Below are positions 9,792 through 18,388 of a stretch of DNA of 64,000 nt, piece after piece. The DNA lies in contig JAOABQ010000072.1 of NCBI GenBank assembly GCA_026418275.1, forward strand, positions 102,496 to 166,495, in the 5' to 3' direction. The DNA is from Clostridia bacterium (lineage in GTDB: Bacteria; Bacillota; Clostridia; Acetivibrionales; DSM-2933). Below the pieces are notes generated by a model that saw only the letters and a program-made list of their open reading frames with translations, ran no database searches and was not told the DNA's origin. A program made the position numbers and the translations under genes. How positions within the stretch are numbered: the stretch's first letter is position 1; every line of letters starts with the position of its first letter.

Positions 9792-9995
9792 GCAGAGGAC
9801 AGGTATAAGAAGGATGTTGAAAAAACAGGTGGAGAAATCTATATAGAATGTGATAATGATCAACAATTTGGCAGTACATGTGACGGACGTCTTTACAAGC
9901 CATGCGATGGACAGGTGTATTCATTTATCGTAGTTTCTATAGTAAGGAGGTCTTCACCTATTTATTTAGGATTAAAAATTTTATACGTATATTAA
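9792..9995 (+). other. Open frame without a start codon, possible gene remnant
   Basis: A 67-codon stretch between stops reads like protein (ECDNDQQFGSTCDGRLYKP, with three cysteines) but has no ATG, GTG or TTG at its beginning. It lies in the 9778-10120 gap. It may be a decayed fragment or chance; no family is recognised. Confidence 0.18.
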
Positions 9996-10120
9996 ATGAT
10001 ATAAAACTCTTACATTGTGCTTCAATTTCCTTAATTTTATATTATAAAAACTTAATTTATCCCGAAAAAATCATTTTCATGAACTATGTTGCTAATAAGG
10101 TTATTTTGAGTGGAGGATAA

Positions 10121-10966
10121 ATGAAGGAGATCATAAGTTGCAGCAGAAGAACAGATATACCCGCTTTTTATTATGAATGGCTGCAGGAGAAGCTAAAAGA
10201 GCAGAAGGTGGTTATAAAAAATTTATATAATCATAAACCTTCTGAAATTGATCTAAATCCGGATCACGTGCATAGTATAGTATTGTGGAGTAAAAATTAT
10301 TCTAATTTTCTTAAAAAGCCCGGGTTTTTGGAACGGTATAACTTATTTTTCAACTTTACGGTGAATGGATATTCAAAAGTATTGGAGCCCCATACACCGG
10401 ATATTAAAGAATCTCTTTGGCAGATTGATGCGATTTCCAAAAAATACAGCCCGAGGCATATCAACTGGAGGTTTGATCCCATTATCATTTCGACGGAAGG
10501 TGAATGGAATTCCACCCATCTTCCGGGAAAAGCACGACTCAATATGTTTGAAGCCCTGTGCAGGGATTTAAGCTCCTTTGGTATTGAAAGGGTTACAACC
10601 AGCTTTCTAGAGGTTTATCCAAAAGTAGAAAAAAGGTTTGCAAAGAGAAATTTTAAGCATATGAATTTGTCAAATACTTTGAAAGTCAAGTTTGCAGAAC
10701 GAATGACCGAAATTGCGGGACGGTATAAAATCCAGATCTATTCTTGCTCAAATGTGCTGCTTGAATCGGTGCCGGGTATAAAAAAATCAAGCTGTATCAA
10801 TGGTTGTTTCTTAGAAAAACTATTTGGTGAAAAATGCAGCAGGGCAAGAGATTTTGGACAAAGAAAGGATTGTGGATGTACAAAGTCCAGGGATATAGGA
10901 ATGTATGTTCAAAATTGCGGACATCACTGTTTGTACTGCTATGCAAATATGGGATATGAGCATTAA
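10121..10966 (+). CDS. DUF1848 protein (radical-SAM-like, Fe-S)
   Basis: A protein of 281 residues, the usual length. It begins ISCSRRTDIPAFY, the characteristic DUF1848 start. It ends with a cysteine-rich tail holding CGCTKSRDIGMY and NCGHHCLYCYANMGYEH, the family's Fe-S motif. The fold is related to spore photoproduct lyase and other radical SAM barrels, but the reaction is not established. GGAGG lies 4 bases before the ATG. A tiny zinc-ribbon gene follows after 21 bp and may be co-transcribed. Confidence 0.88.
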   Translation: MKEIISCSRRTDIPAFYYEWLQEKLKEQKVVIKNLYNHKPSEIDLNPDHVHSIVLWSKNYSNFLKKPGFLERYNLFFNFTVNGYSKVLEPHTPDIKESLWQIDAISKKYSPRHINWRFDPIIISTEGEWNSTHLPGKARLNMFEALCRDLSSFGIERVTTSFLEVYPKVEKRFAKRNFKHMNLSNTLKVKFAERMTEIAGRYKIQIYSCSNVLLESVPGIKKSSCINGCFLEKLFGEKCSRARDFGQRKDCGCTKSRDIGMYVQNCGHHCLYCYANMGYEH

Positions 10967-10987
10967 TAAAAAGTAAGGGGGTATTTT

Positions 10988-11119
10988 ATGAACTGTAAAA
11001 TTTGTGGTGAAGAAATGGAAACAAAGTATATTCCAGAGCCTTCGGAGGAAGCGAACAATGCTTTTAAAATCGTATACACATGCAATAAATGTATTAAGAA
11101 AGAAACGAAGAATAACTGA
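10988..11119 (+). CDS. Tiny zinc-ribbon protein
   Basis: A 43-residue gene with a strong AAGGGGG ribosome site. The product is MNCKICGEEM at the start and YTCNKCIKK near the end: two CxxC pairs separated by about 27 residues, a minimal zinc ribbon. It follows the DUF1848 gene closely and is ended by the terminator at 11190. Function is unknown; metal binding is inferred from the cysteines. Confidence 0.65.
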   Translation: MNCKICGEEMETKYIPEPSEEANNAFKIVYTCNKCIKKETKNN

Positions 11120-11189
11120 ATGCTTTAAAGCTTAAAGGGTTACCAACATTATGAATACATTGAGGACGCAATTTGCATTATGCAAACCA

Positions 11190-11221
11190 GAACCACTAAG
11201 GATCAATGAGTGGTTTTTTAT
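11190..11221 (+). terminator. Rho-independent terminator
   Basis: AACCACT and AGTGGTT form a perfect 7-bp stem, extended by an outer G-T wobble, with an 11-base loop followed by a run of T. It closes the DUF1848/zinc-ribbon transcript. Confidence 0.8.
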
Positions 11222-11248
11222 TTTTTTTCGTGGAATAATAGACCTATA

Positions 11249-11342
11249 GATAACGAAGTGTAAACATAGTAAAATTCGAGAGATGAAATACCTGGTTTAC
11301 TTAGGTGTCAGAAATCGAATTTTACTTTTACAGTTCGTTATC
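11249..11342 (+). repeat. 94-bp palindromic repeat, copy A
   Basis: The element begins GATAACGAAG and ends CTTTTACAGTTCGTTATC style, so the two ends are inverted copies over about 28 bases with a few mismatches. The centre contains ACCTGGTTTACTTAGGT. The reverse complement of the element at 37801-37894 is identical apart from two single-base indels, and a diverged relative is at 36255-36350. It carries no reading frame. The size, terminal inverted repeats and intergenic placement fit a miniature transposable element or a structured repeat. Confidence 0.8.
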
Positions 11343-11537
11343 TCTATAACAATTATAAACAGATTCGATTTTAAGGAGCGCATCTGTTTACATAAATCAG
11401 ATCAGCATAAGGAGTGTTTTTGGAGGGATGATTAAGAATCCTAAATGCTAGGAATTGATGTAAAATATATTTTATTGTATGAATTGGGATGTTTAAATTG
11501 AGTTGAAGGGTAATGATAAAAGGAGGATTATTGCGTT

Positions 11538-11768
11538 ATGAGAAACATAAAAGTGGTGTTTTTTGATATCAAAGAGAAAACAATTGTAGAACATGAAAGC
11601 ATGCCGGATGGAGAAATCATGCTGGGAGGGACCAACGGGGAATTATATAACGATATATTTCTTAAAGTAAATGAATTTAAAATGGGAAGCCGGAAGTATA
11701 TTGTAGAGTCAAGATGTTTTGTCATTGGCGATGACAAATTAATTTTATATGTTAATAGAGTTGACTAA
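11538..11768 (+). CDS. Hypothetical small protein
   Basis: A 76-residue protein with a strong AGGAGG site before the ATG. It has no cysteines in a metal pattern, no signal peptide and no membrane helix. Alternating charged and hydrophobic residues suggest a small beta-rich fold. I do not recognise a family. It stands alone between repeat copy A and a hairpin at 11992. Confidence 0.6.
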   Translation: MRNIKVVFFDIKEKTIVEHESMPDGEIMLGGTNGELYNDIFLKVNEFKMGSRKYIVESRCFVIGDDKLILYVNRVD

Positions 11769-11991
11769 TGGAGCATTTGAATTCATTTCCCAATACTATA
11801 TAGGCTGCATTATGATATAGTGCATTTAGGCATATTTAGTCAGTTGGAGGGATCTATATTGAATGTTTTTTTTTGGAGGTATCACAATTTCTATTGAATA
11901 TATAAGGATTTCAATCATATTTAAAAATTTTGCAGAAATGTTTAAGAACATTGCGCTAGGGGTAAATATAGGTACGACAGATTTTGCAGTA

Positions 11992-12044
11992 CAAAAAAGG
12001 AATGAACTGGTTCTTTGTGAGAGCCGGTTCATTTCTTTTTTAAA
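11992..12044. terminator. Long hairpin flanked by A and T tracts (bidirectional terminator)
   Basis: AAAAAAGGAATGAACTGGTT pairs with the segment ending at 12043 (AGCCGGTTCATTTCTTTTTT) through about 18 pairs including wobbles. It sits in the 11769-12253 gap, which otherwise shows no convincing gene. It may end the 11538 gene. Confidence 0.6.
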
Positions 12045-12253
12045 AATAAATGGAAGGATGGATTCTACGTTTTTAAAGGCTCTAAAAAGAATTCTTATTT
12101 CGAATATATATTGAGTGATATCCCTATCAAGCAATATGTCCTGTATTTTCTAAGTTAACAAAAATAACAGGAAGAAAAATTCTAGATGTTTCATATTATT
12201 GAAGGAATTTTCCTTTAAATGAAGAATATAGATACATGAGGAGGGAGTAAAGA

Positions 12254-12454
12254 ATGAACACTTGTATGAAATGTGGATCGTCGTACTATGAAAACAATAG
12301 TAAGCTGGAATATTGTGAGGCATGCCTTCATGAATTGGTTAACCAATGTCAAGGAGATCAATGTCAAAATAAAATAACACGCTACGAGGAAATCCGTTGC
12401 AATGGATACTGTACAAAATGCCTAAGTGAAATGGTTAAAAGTTATACCAAATAA
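12254..12454 (+). CDS. Cysteine-rich small protein (double zinc ribbon)
   Basis: A 66-residue protein behind a GAGGAGGG ribosome site. It contains CMKC (4-7), CEAC (about 22-25), CQGDQC (about 33-38) and YCTKC (near 56), enough ligands for two zinc sites. There is no membrane segment. It resembles the small regulatory or adaptor zinc proteins that are common in clostridia, but no named family is recognised. Confidence 0.65.
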   Translation: MNTCMKCGSSYYENNSKLEYCEACLHELVNQCQGDQCQNKITRYEEIRCNGYCTKCLSEMVKSYTK

Positions 12455-12612
12455 GAAATTAATCGTTTGAATTTATTAGTAATCTTTCATATAATCAAAT
12501 CACTGTGATAAGGTTTTTTGAACGAGGGTGAATTGATGATATAGTAAGCTGGAAAAATTGGGCTCTTGCAAAGGAATATTGAAAATAATAACCGTGATCT
12601 CCTTTTGCGATA

Positions 12613-12650
12613 TACCTCCTTGAGCATGCCGATGGAGTATGTTTTTTTAT
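12613..12650 (+). terminator. Hairpin with T-run
   Basis: ATACCTCC pairs with GGAGTAT with one bulged C, followed by seven T. It lies in the 12455-12742 gap, which holds no convincing gene. Confidence 0.45.
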
Positions 12651-12742
12651 TGAAATAATATATTTGTAATGGTACAATTTACATATATATTAAAAAGGGC
12701 AACGTTTCCTTGGGGAAGGAAATGGCAGATAGTTAAACAATT

Positions 12743-12961
12743 ATGATGGATCTAATAAGAAGTTTTTTTATTAAGCAATTTAATAGGGTAGGTTATTTAG
12801 GAATTTTTTTGTTGTCGGATGCTTATCTAAACTTAATCCAAGCGCTGATGTATGCATATTACGGGTGTACGGACAGAGTCATTGATAGTGGAATCTGGGG
12901 ACTGGGTTTAGTGATATTTTACTATACAATAGATTATTACAAAAATAAAGATGATGAATAG
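12743..12961 (+). CDS. Small membrane protein, hypothetical
   Basis: A 72-residue frame with two hydrophobic segments (about residues 18-40 and 48-66) and a charged C-terminal tail. No good Shine-Dalgarno is seen close to the ATG, which lowers confidence. No family is recognised. Confidence 0.4.
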   Translation: MMDLIRSFFIKQFNRVGYLGIFLLSDAYLNLIQALMYAYYGCTDRVIDSGIWGLGLVIFYYTIDYYKNKDDE

Positions 12962-13094
12962 ACGTTTTAAATTCAACTGAAGATAGATGAAATAATGTAT
13001 AAATATACAACAATGGATGAGAACATGGGTCCTGCTGCAGATGCAAAGTCATAGAAAAGCGTAAAAAGAGAAGAATCTAGCTGTAAATTTTTCC

Positions 13095-13124
13095 ATGGAA
13101 GTCATTGGATACAATGACTTCCAT
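13095..13124. repeat. Perfect 13-bp hairpin
   Basis: ATGGAAGTCATTG and its exact reverse complement flank a GATA loop. No T-run follows, so it may be a cis-acting RNA or DNA structure rather than a terminator. It sits just beyond the 3' end of the decayed minus-strand zinc-ribbon gene. Confidence 0.55.
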
Positions 13125-13143
13125 TAATGAGAATTCTATTCTA

Positions 13144-13361
13144 TCAAGCTATTAAATAAGCAATTAATATTCCCAACAATCCGCCAAAAAAAGAGGTAAT
13201 CCAACCAGTAAGGACTATTAAGTCTGTGTGCTTTCTCTATGCATTATATGCTTTTGTATTTAAAAGGTAGGATTCTTTCATTTCTTCTATAGAAAAGTCA
13301 TAGCCCAATCACATCAAATCGTATCATTTGGATTCTCTAGTCGACAATTTGGACACCTCAT
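13144..13361 (-). pseudogene. Decayed zinc-ribbon membrane protein
   Basis: Read on the minus strand this begins MRCPNCRLENPNDTI. A TGA then stands where Arg is expected before CDCGYDF, one base is missing in that Cys-Gly segment, and a further in-frame TAG occurs before RKHTDLIVLTGW. Correcting the three lesions gives a 72-residue protein: an N-terminal zinc ribbon (CPNC...CDCGYDF), a charged linker and one C-terminal membrane helix. This is a common clostridial layout. The corrected length is an exact multiple of three, which supports real decay of a former gene. Confidence 0.6.
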
Positions 13362-13579
13362 ATAATCATTCCATACAAATATTTTATGAAAATAAGCAAG
13401 TATGTTTATGTTAACTTAATTATTCAAATTTATACTTATTGATAATATTATATTCCCCGCACCTTTTACTGTCAATGGCTTGAAGGTTTGCATAATAAGA
13501 ATATTTATTAACCAATTGTGAGGTTTGTGCATAAAATATAACTGTACATAACAATAATTTAAACGGGAGGTAACATCTT

Positions 13580-14068
13580 ATGGTATATGATAATAATAAC
13601 CTTATGCCTGGTTTGCAGGCAATGAACCTATCCAATACGTTTTGTCCCATGATGCAAATGCCTCAGCAGCAGTTGGAGGAAATGTATCCGGTGACCTACA
13701 ATATTGTTTACCCTGCGATTTTAAAAAGCTGCGATATGTTAACAGCGAACTATGGTGGAATGATTGAACCCAATAAAGAACAACTGGATGTAATGGTTGA
13801 TAATATTTACAAAGAGGTTGAAGGGCAAGTCGAGAATACAGTAGAGGTTGAAGGGGAAGAGAGTGAGGAAAGACAGTTTTTCTTTGGAGGAAGACGCATT
13901 TTAAGGGATTTTATAGGTGCGTTACTTATACGGGAATTACTAGCGAGAAGAAACCCGTACTATTATAATGCTTTCCCAGGTTACTATCCTTACTCTGGTT
14001 ATAATGTCTATCCCGGATATTACGGAGCTTTCCCAGGATATTACGGCGGGGGATATGTGGGGTATTAA
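13580..14068 (+). CDS. Tyrosine/glycine-rich protein, probable spore surface component
   Basis: A protein of 162 residues with GGGAGG before the ATG. The N-terminal half is a helical domain (MYPVTYNIVYPAILKSCDML and NKEQLDVMVDNIYKEVEGQ). The C-terminal 40 residues are nearly all Tyr, Gly, Pro, Asn and Phe, in repeated PGYY units. Such tails are typical of spore coat or exosporium proteins. The function is inferred from composition only. It shares a bidirectional terminator with the convergent kinase gene. Confidence 0.65.
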   Translation: MVYDNNNLMPGLQAMNLSNTFCPMMQMPQQQLEEMYPVTYNIVYPAILKSCDMLTANYGGMIEPNKEQLDVMVDNIYKEVEGQVENTVEVEGEESEERQFFFGGRRILRDFIGALLIRELLARRNPYYYNAFPGYYPYSGYNVYPGYYGAFPGYYGGGYVGY

Positions 14069-14080
14069 TTACGGCATACC

Positions 14081-14113
14081 AAAAGACTTTGAGGAATTTC
14101 CTTAAAGTCTTTT
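14081..14113. terminator. Bidirectional terminator
   Basis: AAAAGACTTT and AAAGTCTTTT form a perfect 10-bp stem, extended inward by GAGG/CCTT. It lies between convergent genes, 12 bp after the tyrosine-rich gene and next to the kinase stop codon. Confidence 0.85.
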
Positions 14114-14114
14114 A

Positions 14115-15866
14115 TTATTGTCCTTTAAAAATCGGAAATTTTAAAATAAACTTGCTTCCTTTCATTTCTTCGGATTCAACTTCAATGGTGCCGCCAAAGT
14201 CCTTTACAATACCATAGGAAATGGAAAGACCCAGCCCTGTGCCCTTTCCTACTTCCTTGGTTGTAAAGAAAGGTTCAAATACTTTATGTAAAATAGGTTT
14301 TGGAATACCGCCGGCAGTGTCGGAAATTTCCACGATGACCGTATTATCCTTTTGATAAGATACAATGGAGATTTTTTTCTTCCATTGATCCACCCATTCA
14401 GGTTTTTCTTCGGACTTTTTAAGCTTGTTGATAAAGTCCTCAAACTCTAAAAGGGCATCACGCGCATTGCCGATAATATTGAGGTAAACCTGTTCAAGCC
14501 GGTTGTGATCTGCCAGGATGGATGGTAAATCACTGGAAAGGTTTAGTTCGATGAAAATATCCCTGTTTTTTAATTGCTCACCAATAAGCTTAAAAACATC
14601 AATGATGGGTGCATTCACATTCAACTCCTGCTTGGTTTCCTCCGATTGTCTTGCGAATGTTCTAAGATGAGCGATTATTTTATTGATTCTTTCAATTTGC
14701 TCAAGAATGGAATTTAGTTTATCATTGAGAATTTCGTCATCCAGCTTTCCCCTTGCCTTTGCCATTAAGAGGCCTTGTGTCATCAAGTTGATGCCGCCTA
14801 AGGGCTGGTTGATTTCATGGGCAATTCCTGTTGCCATTTCTCCAAGGGTGGCAAGTTTTCCGGACTGAATCAATTGTGCATCTTTTTCCCTGAGTTGATC
14901 GGTTCGCTCTTTAACCATTCTTTCAAGGTTATTCGCATACTGTTTGATTTCCTCTTCCAGTTGTTTTCTCTGAATGCCGGCAGATATTTCGTTTGCAATT
15001 AAGCTTAAGATTTGTGTTTCAGTCAGTAAAAATTCTTTACGCATTGTATCCAGTACAATATGAAGAATCCCGATTAAAGAGATATCCGATAAAATAGGTA
15101 TATGTACAATACAGGTGTCGGCAAGGGTCAAATTCTTTAAGTCAATATAGTTCAAAATGGCATGATCCGCAAGCCGCCCGGAATTTATGGTAAGCTGGGA
15201 ATAGGTTGAAAAACACCCTTCCACGCCTTTCGGTACTTCGCCACCCCGGTCAATGTATTTGCAGGTATGAGAGCAATGTTCCCGGCAAAAACCGGTATGA
15301 GAACTTACATGAAATTGTCCCTTATTTTTATCAAACATACAAATAAAAACCGACGGAATATTTAAAAAATTGCTGATGATACTGATCATGGAACTGCACA
15401 TTTCCTTAATATCACGGGACATATTCACAAGATGTGCAATTTCGATGAGAACACCTCTAAATTGATCCTGGAGTTTTATTTTCGTGATATCACGGACGAT
15501 AATAAGGAATCCGATGGTTTCGCCATGTTTGTTTACTCGAGGGGTGACTGTTATGGACACGGGTACTACTGAACCGTCCTTCTGGATGGCATTGGTTTTA
15601 TAGTCAAATATGTTTGAGTGAAAGGTGTTTTCCGCAATAAAGAGGATATCATTGTCTATGGTGTCTTTTTTATGTAGATTCATGGGAGTCTGTTTTCCTA
15701 CCATTTCATCCGAAGAATAACCATAGAGTATTTCTGCACCCTTATTCCAGAGCAAAATACGGTCATTTAAGTCCGTTGCGATGATTGCGTACTCGGAAGA
15801 GGCGTCCAGAATACTGTCCAAGAGCTCAAGAGATTCCTCGTAATTTTCACGGTTATGATACTTCAT
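14115..15866 (-). CDS. PAS-GAF sensor histidine kinase
   Basis: A 583-residue kinase starting at the ATG preceded by GGAGGT; a frame extension upstream lacks a ribosome site. A PAS domain occupies about residues 15-130, then a GAF-like domain (about 150-310) with a cysteine cluster CREHCSHTCKY, and a coiled coil. The HisKA domain has IAHEINQPL (His near 350). The catalytic domain has NIIGNARDAL (N box), DTAGGIP and GKGTGLGLS. No membrane helix is evident, so it is probably a soluble sensor. It is the second gene of a minus-strand pair after the response regulator-phosphatase (72-bp gap) and probably signals to it. The cysteine cluster could bind metal or an Fe-S cluster (inference). Confidence 0.92.
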   Translation of the reverse strand: MKYHNRENYEESLELLDSILDASSEYAIIATDLNDRILLWNKGAEILYGYSSDEMVGKQTPMNLHKKDTIDNDILFIAENTFHSNIFDYKTNAIQKDGSVVPVSITVTPRVNKHGETIGFLIIVRDITKIKLQDQFRGVLIEIAHLVNMSRDIKEMCSSMISIISNFLNIPSVFICMFDKNKGQFHVSSHTGFCREHCSHTCKYIDRGGEVPKGVEGCFSTYSQLTINSGRLADHAILNYIDLKNLTLADTCIVHIPILSDISLIGILHIVLDTMRKEFLLTETQILSLIANEISAGIQRKQLEEEIKQYANNLERMVKERTDQLREKDAQLIQSGKLATLGEMATGIAHEINQPLGGINLMTQGLLMAKARGKLDDEILNDKLNSILEQIERINKIIAHLRTFARQSEETKQELNVNAPIIDVFKLIGEQLKNRDIFIELNLSSDLPSILADHNRLEQVYLNIIGNARDALLEFEDFINKLKKSEEKPEWVDQWKKKISIVSYQKDNTVIVEISDTAGGIPKPILHKVFEPFFTTKEVGKGTGLGLSISYGIVKDFGGTIEVESEEMKGSKFILKFPIFKGQ

Positions 15867-15938
15867 AATGACCTCCGTCGGGTGAATAAATGTCGAACTC
15901 AAATGCTTTCTGGTTAAAACCGATTCAGAATTAATGAA

Positions 15939-17096
15939 TTACACATCAACAATTTCAATGCCTACCAGAGTTACATCATCATGAAATTCCCCATCTGCAA
16001 AATCGGATACCGTTTCTAAAATTTCGCTGGTAACCGACTGAATAGGCTTGGAGTGGGAGTTTTTTAAAATGGATATGAGATTATCCGGGCCAAACATTTT
16101 ATCATTGGAGGTTGCTTCAATAATTCCATCCGTAAAAAGCAGGACCTTGTCACCCTTTTTTAAAGGGATTACATTACAGGAGTATGTGGCATCCGGGAAA
16201 ACCCCAAGGATTGTACCTGTGGAAGGCAGTGATTCAACAGTTTCTCCATTGAATAAATACTGGACAACGTGGCCTGCTGATACATAATAAAAAACCTTGG
16301 TTTTTTTATCGATAAACCCAAGAAATAATGTAGCAAAAACATTTTGCGCTGTATTGGCTTCAAGCTCAAGATTGAGGTCTGCCACAATTTCAGGAAATCT
16401 TCGTTTATTAATACCTTGACGGTAGTTATACTCAATATTTCGTATGAAACTTTTTAAAATAATGGTAATGACTGAAGCCAAAATTCCATGACTTGAGACG
16501 TCGAATACATAAAAACAGATATAATTTCCTATATCGCAAATATCATACATATCGCCGCCGACTGCATCGGAACTCTTATATTCTACGCCAAACCGGAAAC
16601 CTTTCAAATCGGGAAGCTCCTCCGGAAGCATATTCATGAGAATTTTTTGAGCTGAGTCATGAAGCCCTTGAAGATAATTTTTATGTTCCAATAACTCCCG
16701 CTGCATTCTGGAGTTTTCCAGTAAGAGGTTTTTCCGGATAATTGCATTATTGATGGCGATAGTTAAATCGTCTGCATTCACAGGTTTTTTTAGATATTCA
16801 AATGCGCCCTCCTTCATGGAAAGAATCGCATTTTCCATATCTCCATGACCTGTTAAAATGATAACACTCATTTCCGGCATGATGCTTTTAACTTCTTTTA
16901 ATACGTCCATCCCCGAACATTTAGGCATTCGCATATCCGTAATGACTACATCAATGCTATTTAAATTCTTTTTAAAAAGATTGATACCTTCTTCTCCGTC
17001 TGAAGCAGTAAGAACCGTGTAGTCTTCAAGTCCCAGTACAAATTCAATATTTTTTAAAATGGTATTTTCATCATCGATCACGAGAACTTTTGGCAT
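15939..17096 (-). CDS. Response regulator with PP2C-type phosphatase domain (RsbU-like)
   Basis: A 385-residue protein starting at the ATG preceded by AGGAGAT. Residues 1-120 are a receiver domain with acidic DDE near residue 8, phospho-acceptor D54 in VVITDMRMP and the conserved Lys in YLKKPV. A short coiled linker leads to a PP2C/SpoIIE phosphatase domain with GGDMYD, DVSSHG, TDGIIEA and FHDDVTLV, which supply metal-binding aspartates. Such proteins dephosphorylate anti-anti-sigma factors or similar phosphoproteins on a two-component signal. The kinase encoded just downstream is the likely partner. No anti-sigma partner gene is visible nearby. Confidence 0.93.
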   Translation of the reverse strand: MPKVLVIDDENTILKNIEFVLGLEDYTVLTASDGEEGINLFKKNLNSIDVVITDMRMPKCSGMDVLKEVKSIMPEMSVIILTGHGDMENAILSMKEGAFEYLKKPVNADDLTIAINNAIIRKNLLLENSRMQRELLEHKNYLQGLHDSAQKILMNMLPEELPDLKGFRFGVEYKSSDAVGGDMYDICDIGNYICFYVFDVSSHGILASVITIILKSFIRNIEYNYRQGINKRRFPEIVADLNLELEANTAQNVFATLFLGFIDKKTKVFYYVSAGHVVQYLFNGETVESLPSTGTILGVFPDATYSCNVIPLKKGDKVLLFTDGIIEATSNDKMFGPDNLISILKNSHSKPIQSVTSEILETVSDFADGEFHDDVTLVGIEIVDV

Positions 17097-17281
17097 CTTG
17101 ATATCTCCTTGAAAAAGATTAAACTGAAGGAAGTGCTGCTGCAAACAAATACATTATAACAAGTTTTATTCTAAAATTCTATAGTTTATGTTTTTGTGTT
17201 ATAATATGTTAAGAATAGGCTTAATAGATTTGATTTTAAAATAAACAGATGAAATCCAATGAATCTTTTAAGAGGTGCAAT

Positions 17282-17572
17282 ATGGTAATCGGAGTTTTAA
17301 GAATCACGCTAGCAATCGATGAAGCGTTTTCGTTAAAGGAAAAGAGGCATATCGTAAAAAGCATTATCGAACGGTTGAAATCAAGGTTTAATGCTTCTGT
17401 AGCAGAGGTGGACCTGAATGACAAATGGAAAAATGCTGTGATTGGTGCAGCCTGTGTTTCAAATGAAGCAAGCCATGCAGACAGTATGATGGCAAATATC
17501 GTAAACTTTGTTGAAAACGATGGCAGAGCAATATTGGTGGATTATACCACTGAAACCATTTATGCAGATTAG
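17282..17572 (+). CDS. DUF503 family protein (YlxP-like)
   Basis: A 96-residue protein. The ATG preceded by AAGAGGTG is preferred over an upstream in-frame codon. It shows the DUF503 pattern: a beta strand, then FSLKEKRHIVKSIIERLKSR, then VAEVDLNDKWKNAVIGAACVS. Relatives such as YlxP lie in the nusA-infB-rbfA region and are thought to act in ribosome biogenesis. Here the gene is isolated and sits upstream of tRNA-Ala, so no operon context is available. Confidence 0.9.
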   Translation: MVIGVLRITLAIDEAFSLKEKRHIVKSIIERLKSRFNASVAEVDLNDKWKNAVIGAACVSNEASHADSMMANIVNFVENDGRAILVDYTTETIYAD

Positions 17573-17731
17573 TGCTTTGGCAGTTTTTAAAAAATTGTGG
17601 GCTATGGGGCGGATACCAATTAACAAAGTATGGATAGATGTTTTTATTAATCAAAATATAATTACCAGTTGCTTTTTGTACAAAATGTATGTAAAATATT
17701 ATGTAAAAGTGATAATGATTAATCTTCGAAT

Positions 17732-17807
17732 GGGGCATTAGCGCAGCTGGGAGCGCATCACACTGGCAGTGTGGGGGTCAGGGGTTCGAATCCCCTATGC
17801 TCCACCA
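17732..17807 (+). tRNA. tRNA-Ala (anticodon GGC)
   Basis: A 76-base cloverleaf with the CCA end encoded. Acceptor strands GGGGCAT and ATGCTCC contain the G3-U70 wobble that defines alanine tRNAs. The anticodon loop CTGGCAG gives GGC, reading GCC. The T arm GGGGTTCGAATCCCC is perfect. Confidence 0.97.
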
Positions 17808-17835
17808 CAATACTACTCAAATTTTAATGCAATGC

Positions 17836-17859
17836 AAAGCTCCTGATTACAGGGGCTTT
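17836..17859 (+). terminator. Hairpin after tRNA-Ala
   Basis: AAAGCTCCT and AGGGGCTTT form a 9-bp stem with one wobble around GATTAC. Only a short T-rich stretch follows, so termination is probable but not certain. Confidence 0.5.
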
Positions 17860-18185
17860 CGTTGCTTTTAGGGGTAAAAGCGGGGTTCTTTTTCTTTGAA
17901 ATTTCACTATTCAAATGTAAATATAAGGTGAATGTAAACAGGGGTGTTTACTTTTTTGGTGTGTGTACCTTTTAGTGGAAATATTAAGGATATTTTTCCT
18001 TAAACGAAGCACGTGGAGACAGTTACTTGGATGTGTAATTGATAAACGTTCAAAGCGATTCTTGCGATAATGATGTACTCACAAATGCAGCATTAATGCA
18101 TGATATGGTAGGTTGGTGTTCAGGTAAAAGATGAGACCGAAATATGAAGCTGGATTTCTACACATAACAATTTAGTCGGTTAAAG

Positions 18186-18221
18186 CCCCTTTACTGGTAA
18201 TTTTCTAGTAGGGGATTTTTT
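18186..18221 (+). terminator. Hairpin terminator
   Basis: CCCCTTTACTGG pairs with CTAGTAGGGG with one bulge, and ATTTTTT follows. It lies in the otherwise gene-free 17860-18284 stretch and shields the accessory region from upstream transcription. Confidence 0.6.
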
Positions 18222-18261
18222 GCGTGTGTGCTGATTGTTTTTATAATCAGAAAAATTCCTG

Positions 18262-18325
18262 TTGACAGTCTGTGTAGTTTTTTGTTTTTTATTAATGAGT
18301 GAATAATTCACTCATTAATAAAAAA
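18262..18325 (+). promoter_or_regulatory. Promoter with 41-bp perfect palindrome (probable TetR operator)
   Basis: TTGACA at 18262-18267 is followed by a palindrome at 18285-18325. Two 20-base arms, the left ending ATTAATGAGTGAAT, are exact reverse complements around a central A. The arms cover the expected -10 region. The core TGAGTGAATAATTCACTCA resembles operators of TetR/AcrR repressors, and such a regulator is encoded 300 bp downstream. Autoregulation is the likely role. A terminator role is possible for the A/T-flanked hairpin but less likely, since no gene precedes it. Confidence 0.65.
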
Positions 18326-18388
18326 TTATACAGAACTAAAAGGATAAATATTACTGTGAGTAAAAATTATATTTTATACAATGTTGTT

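Noticed and set aside
9902..10120. 72-codon plus-strand frame ending at the DUF1848 start
   Set aside because: No ribosome site, A/T-driven composition, and it competes with a more protein-like frame at 9792-9995.
11863..12114. 83-codon frame on the plus strand
   Set aside because: It runs straight through the long hairpin at 11992-12044, has unusual composition and matches no family.
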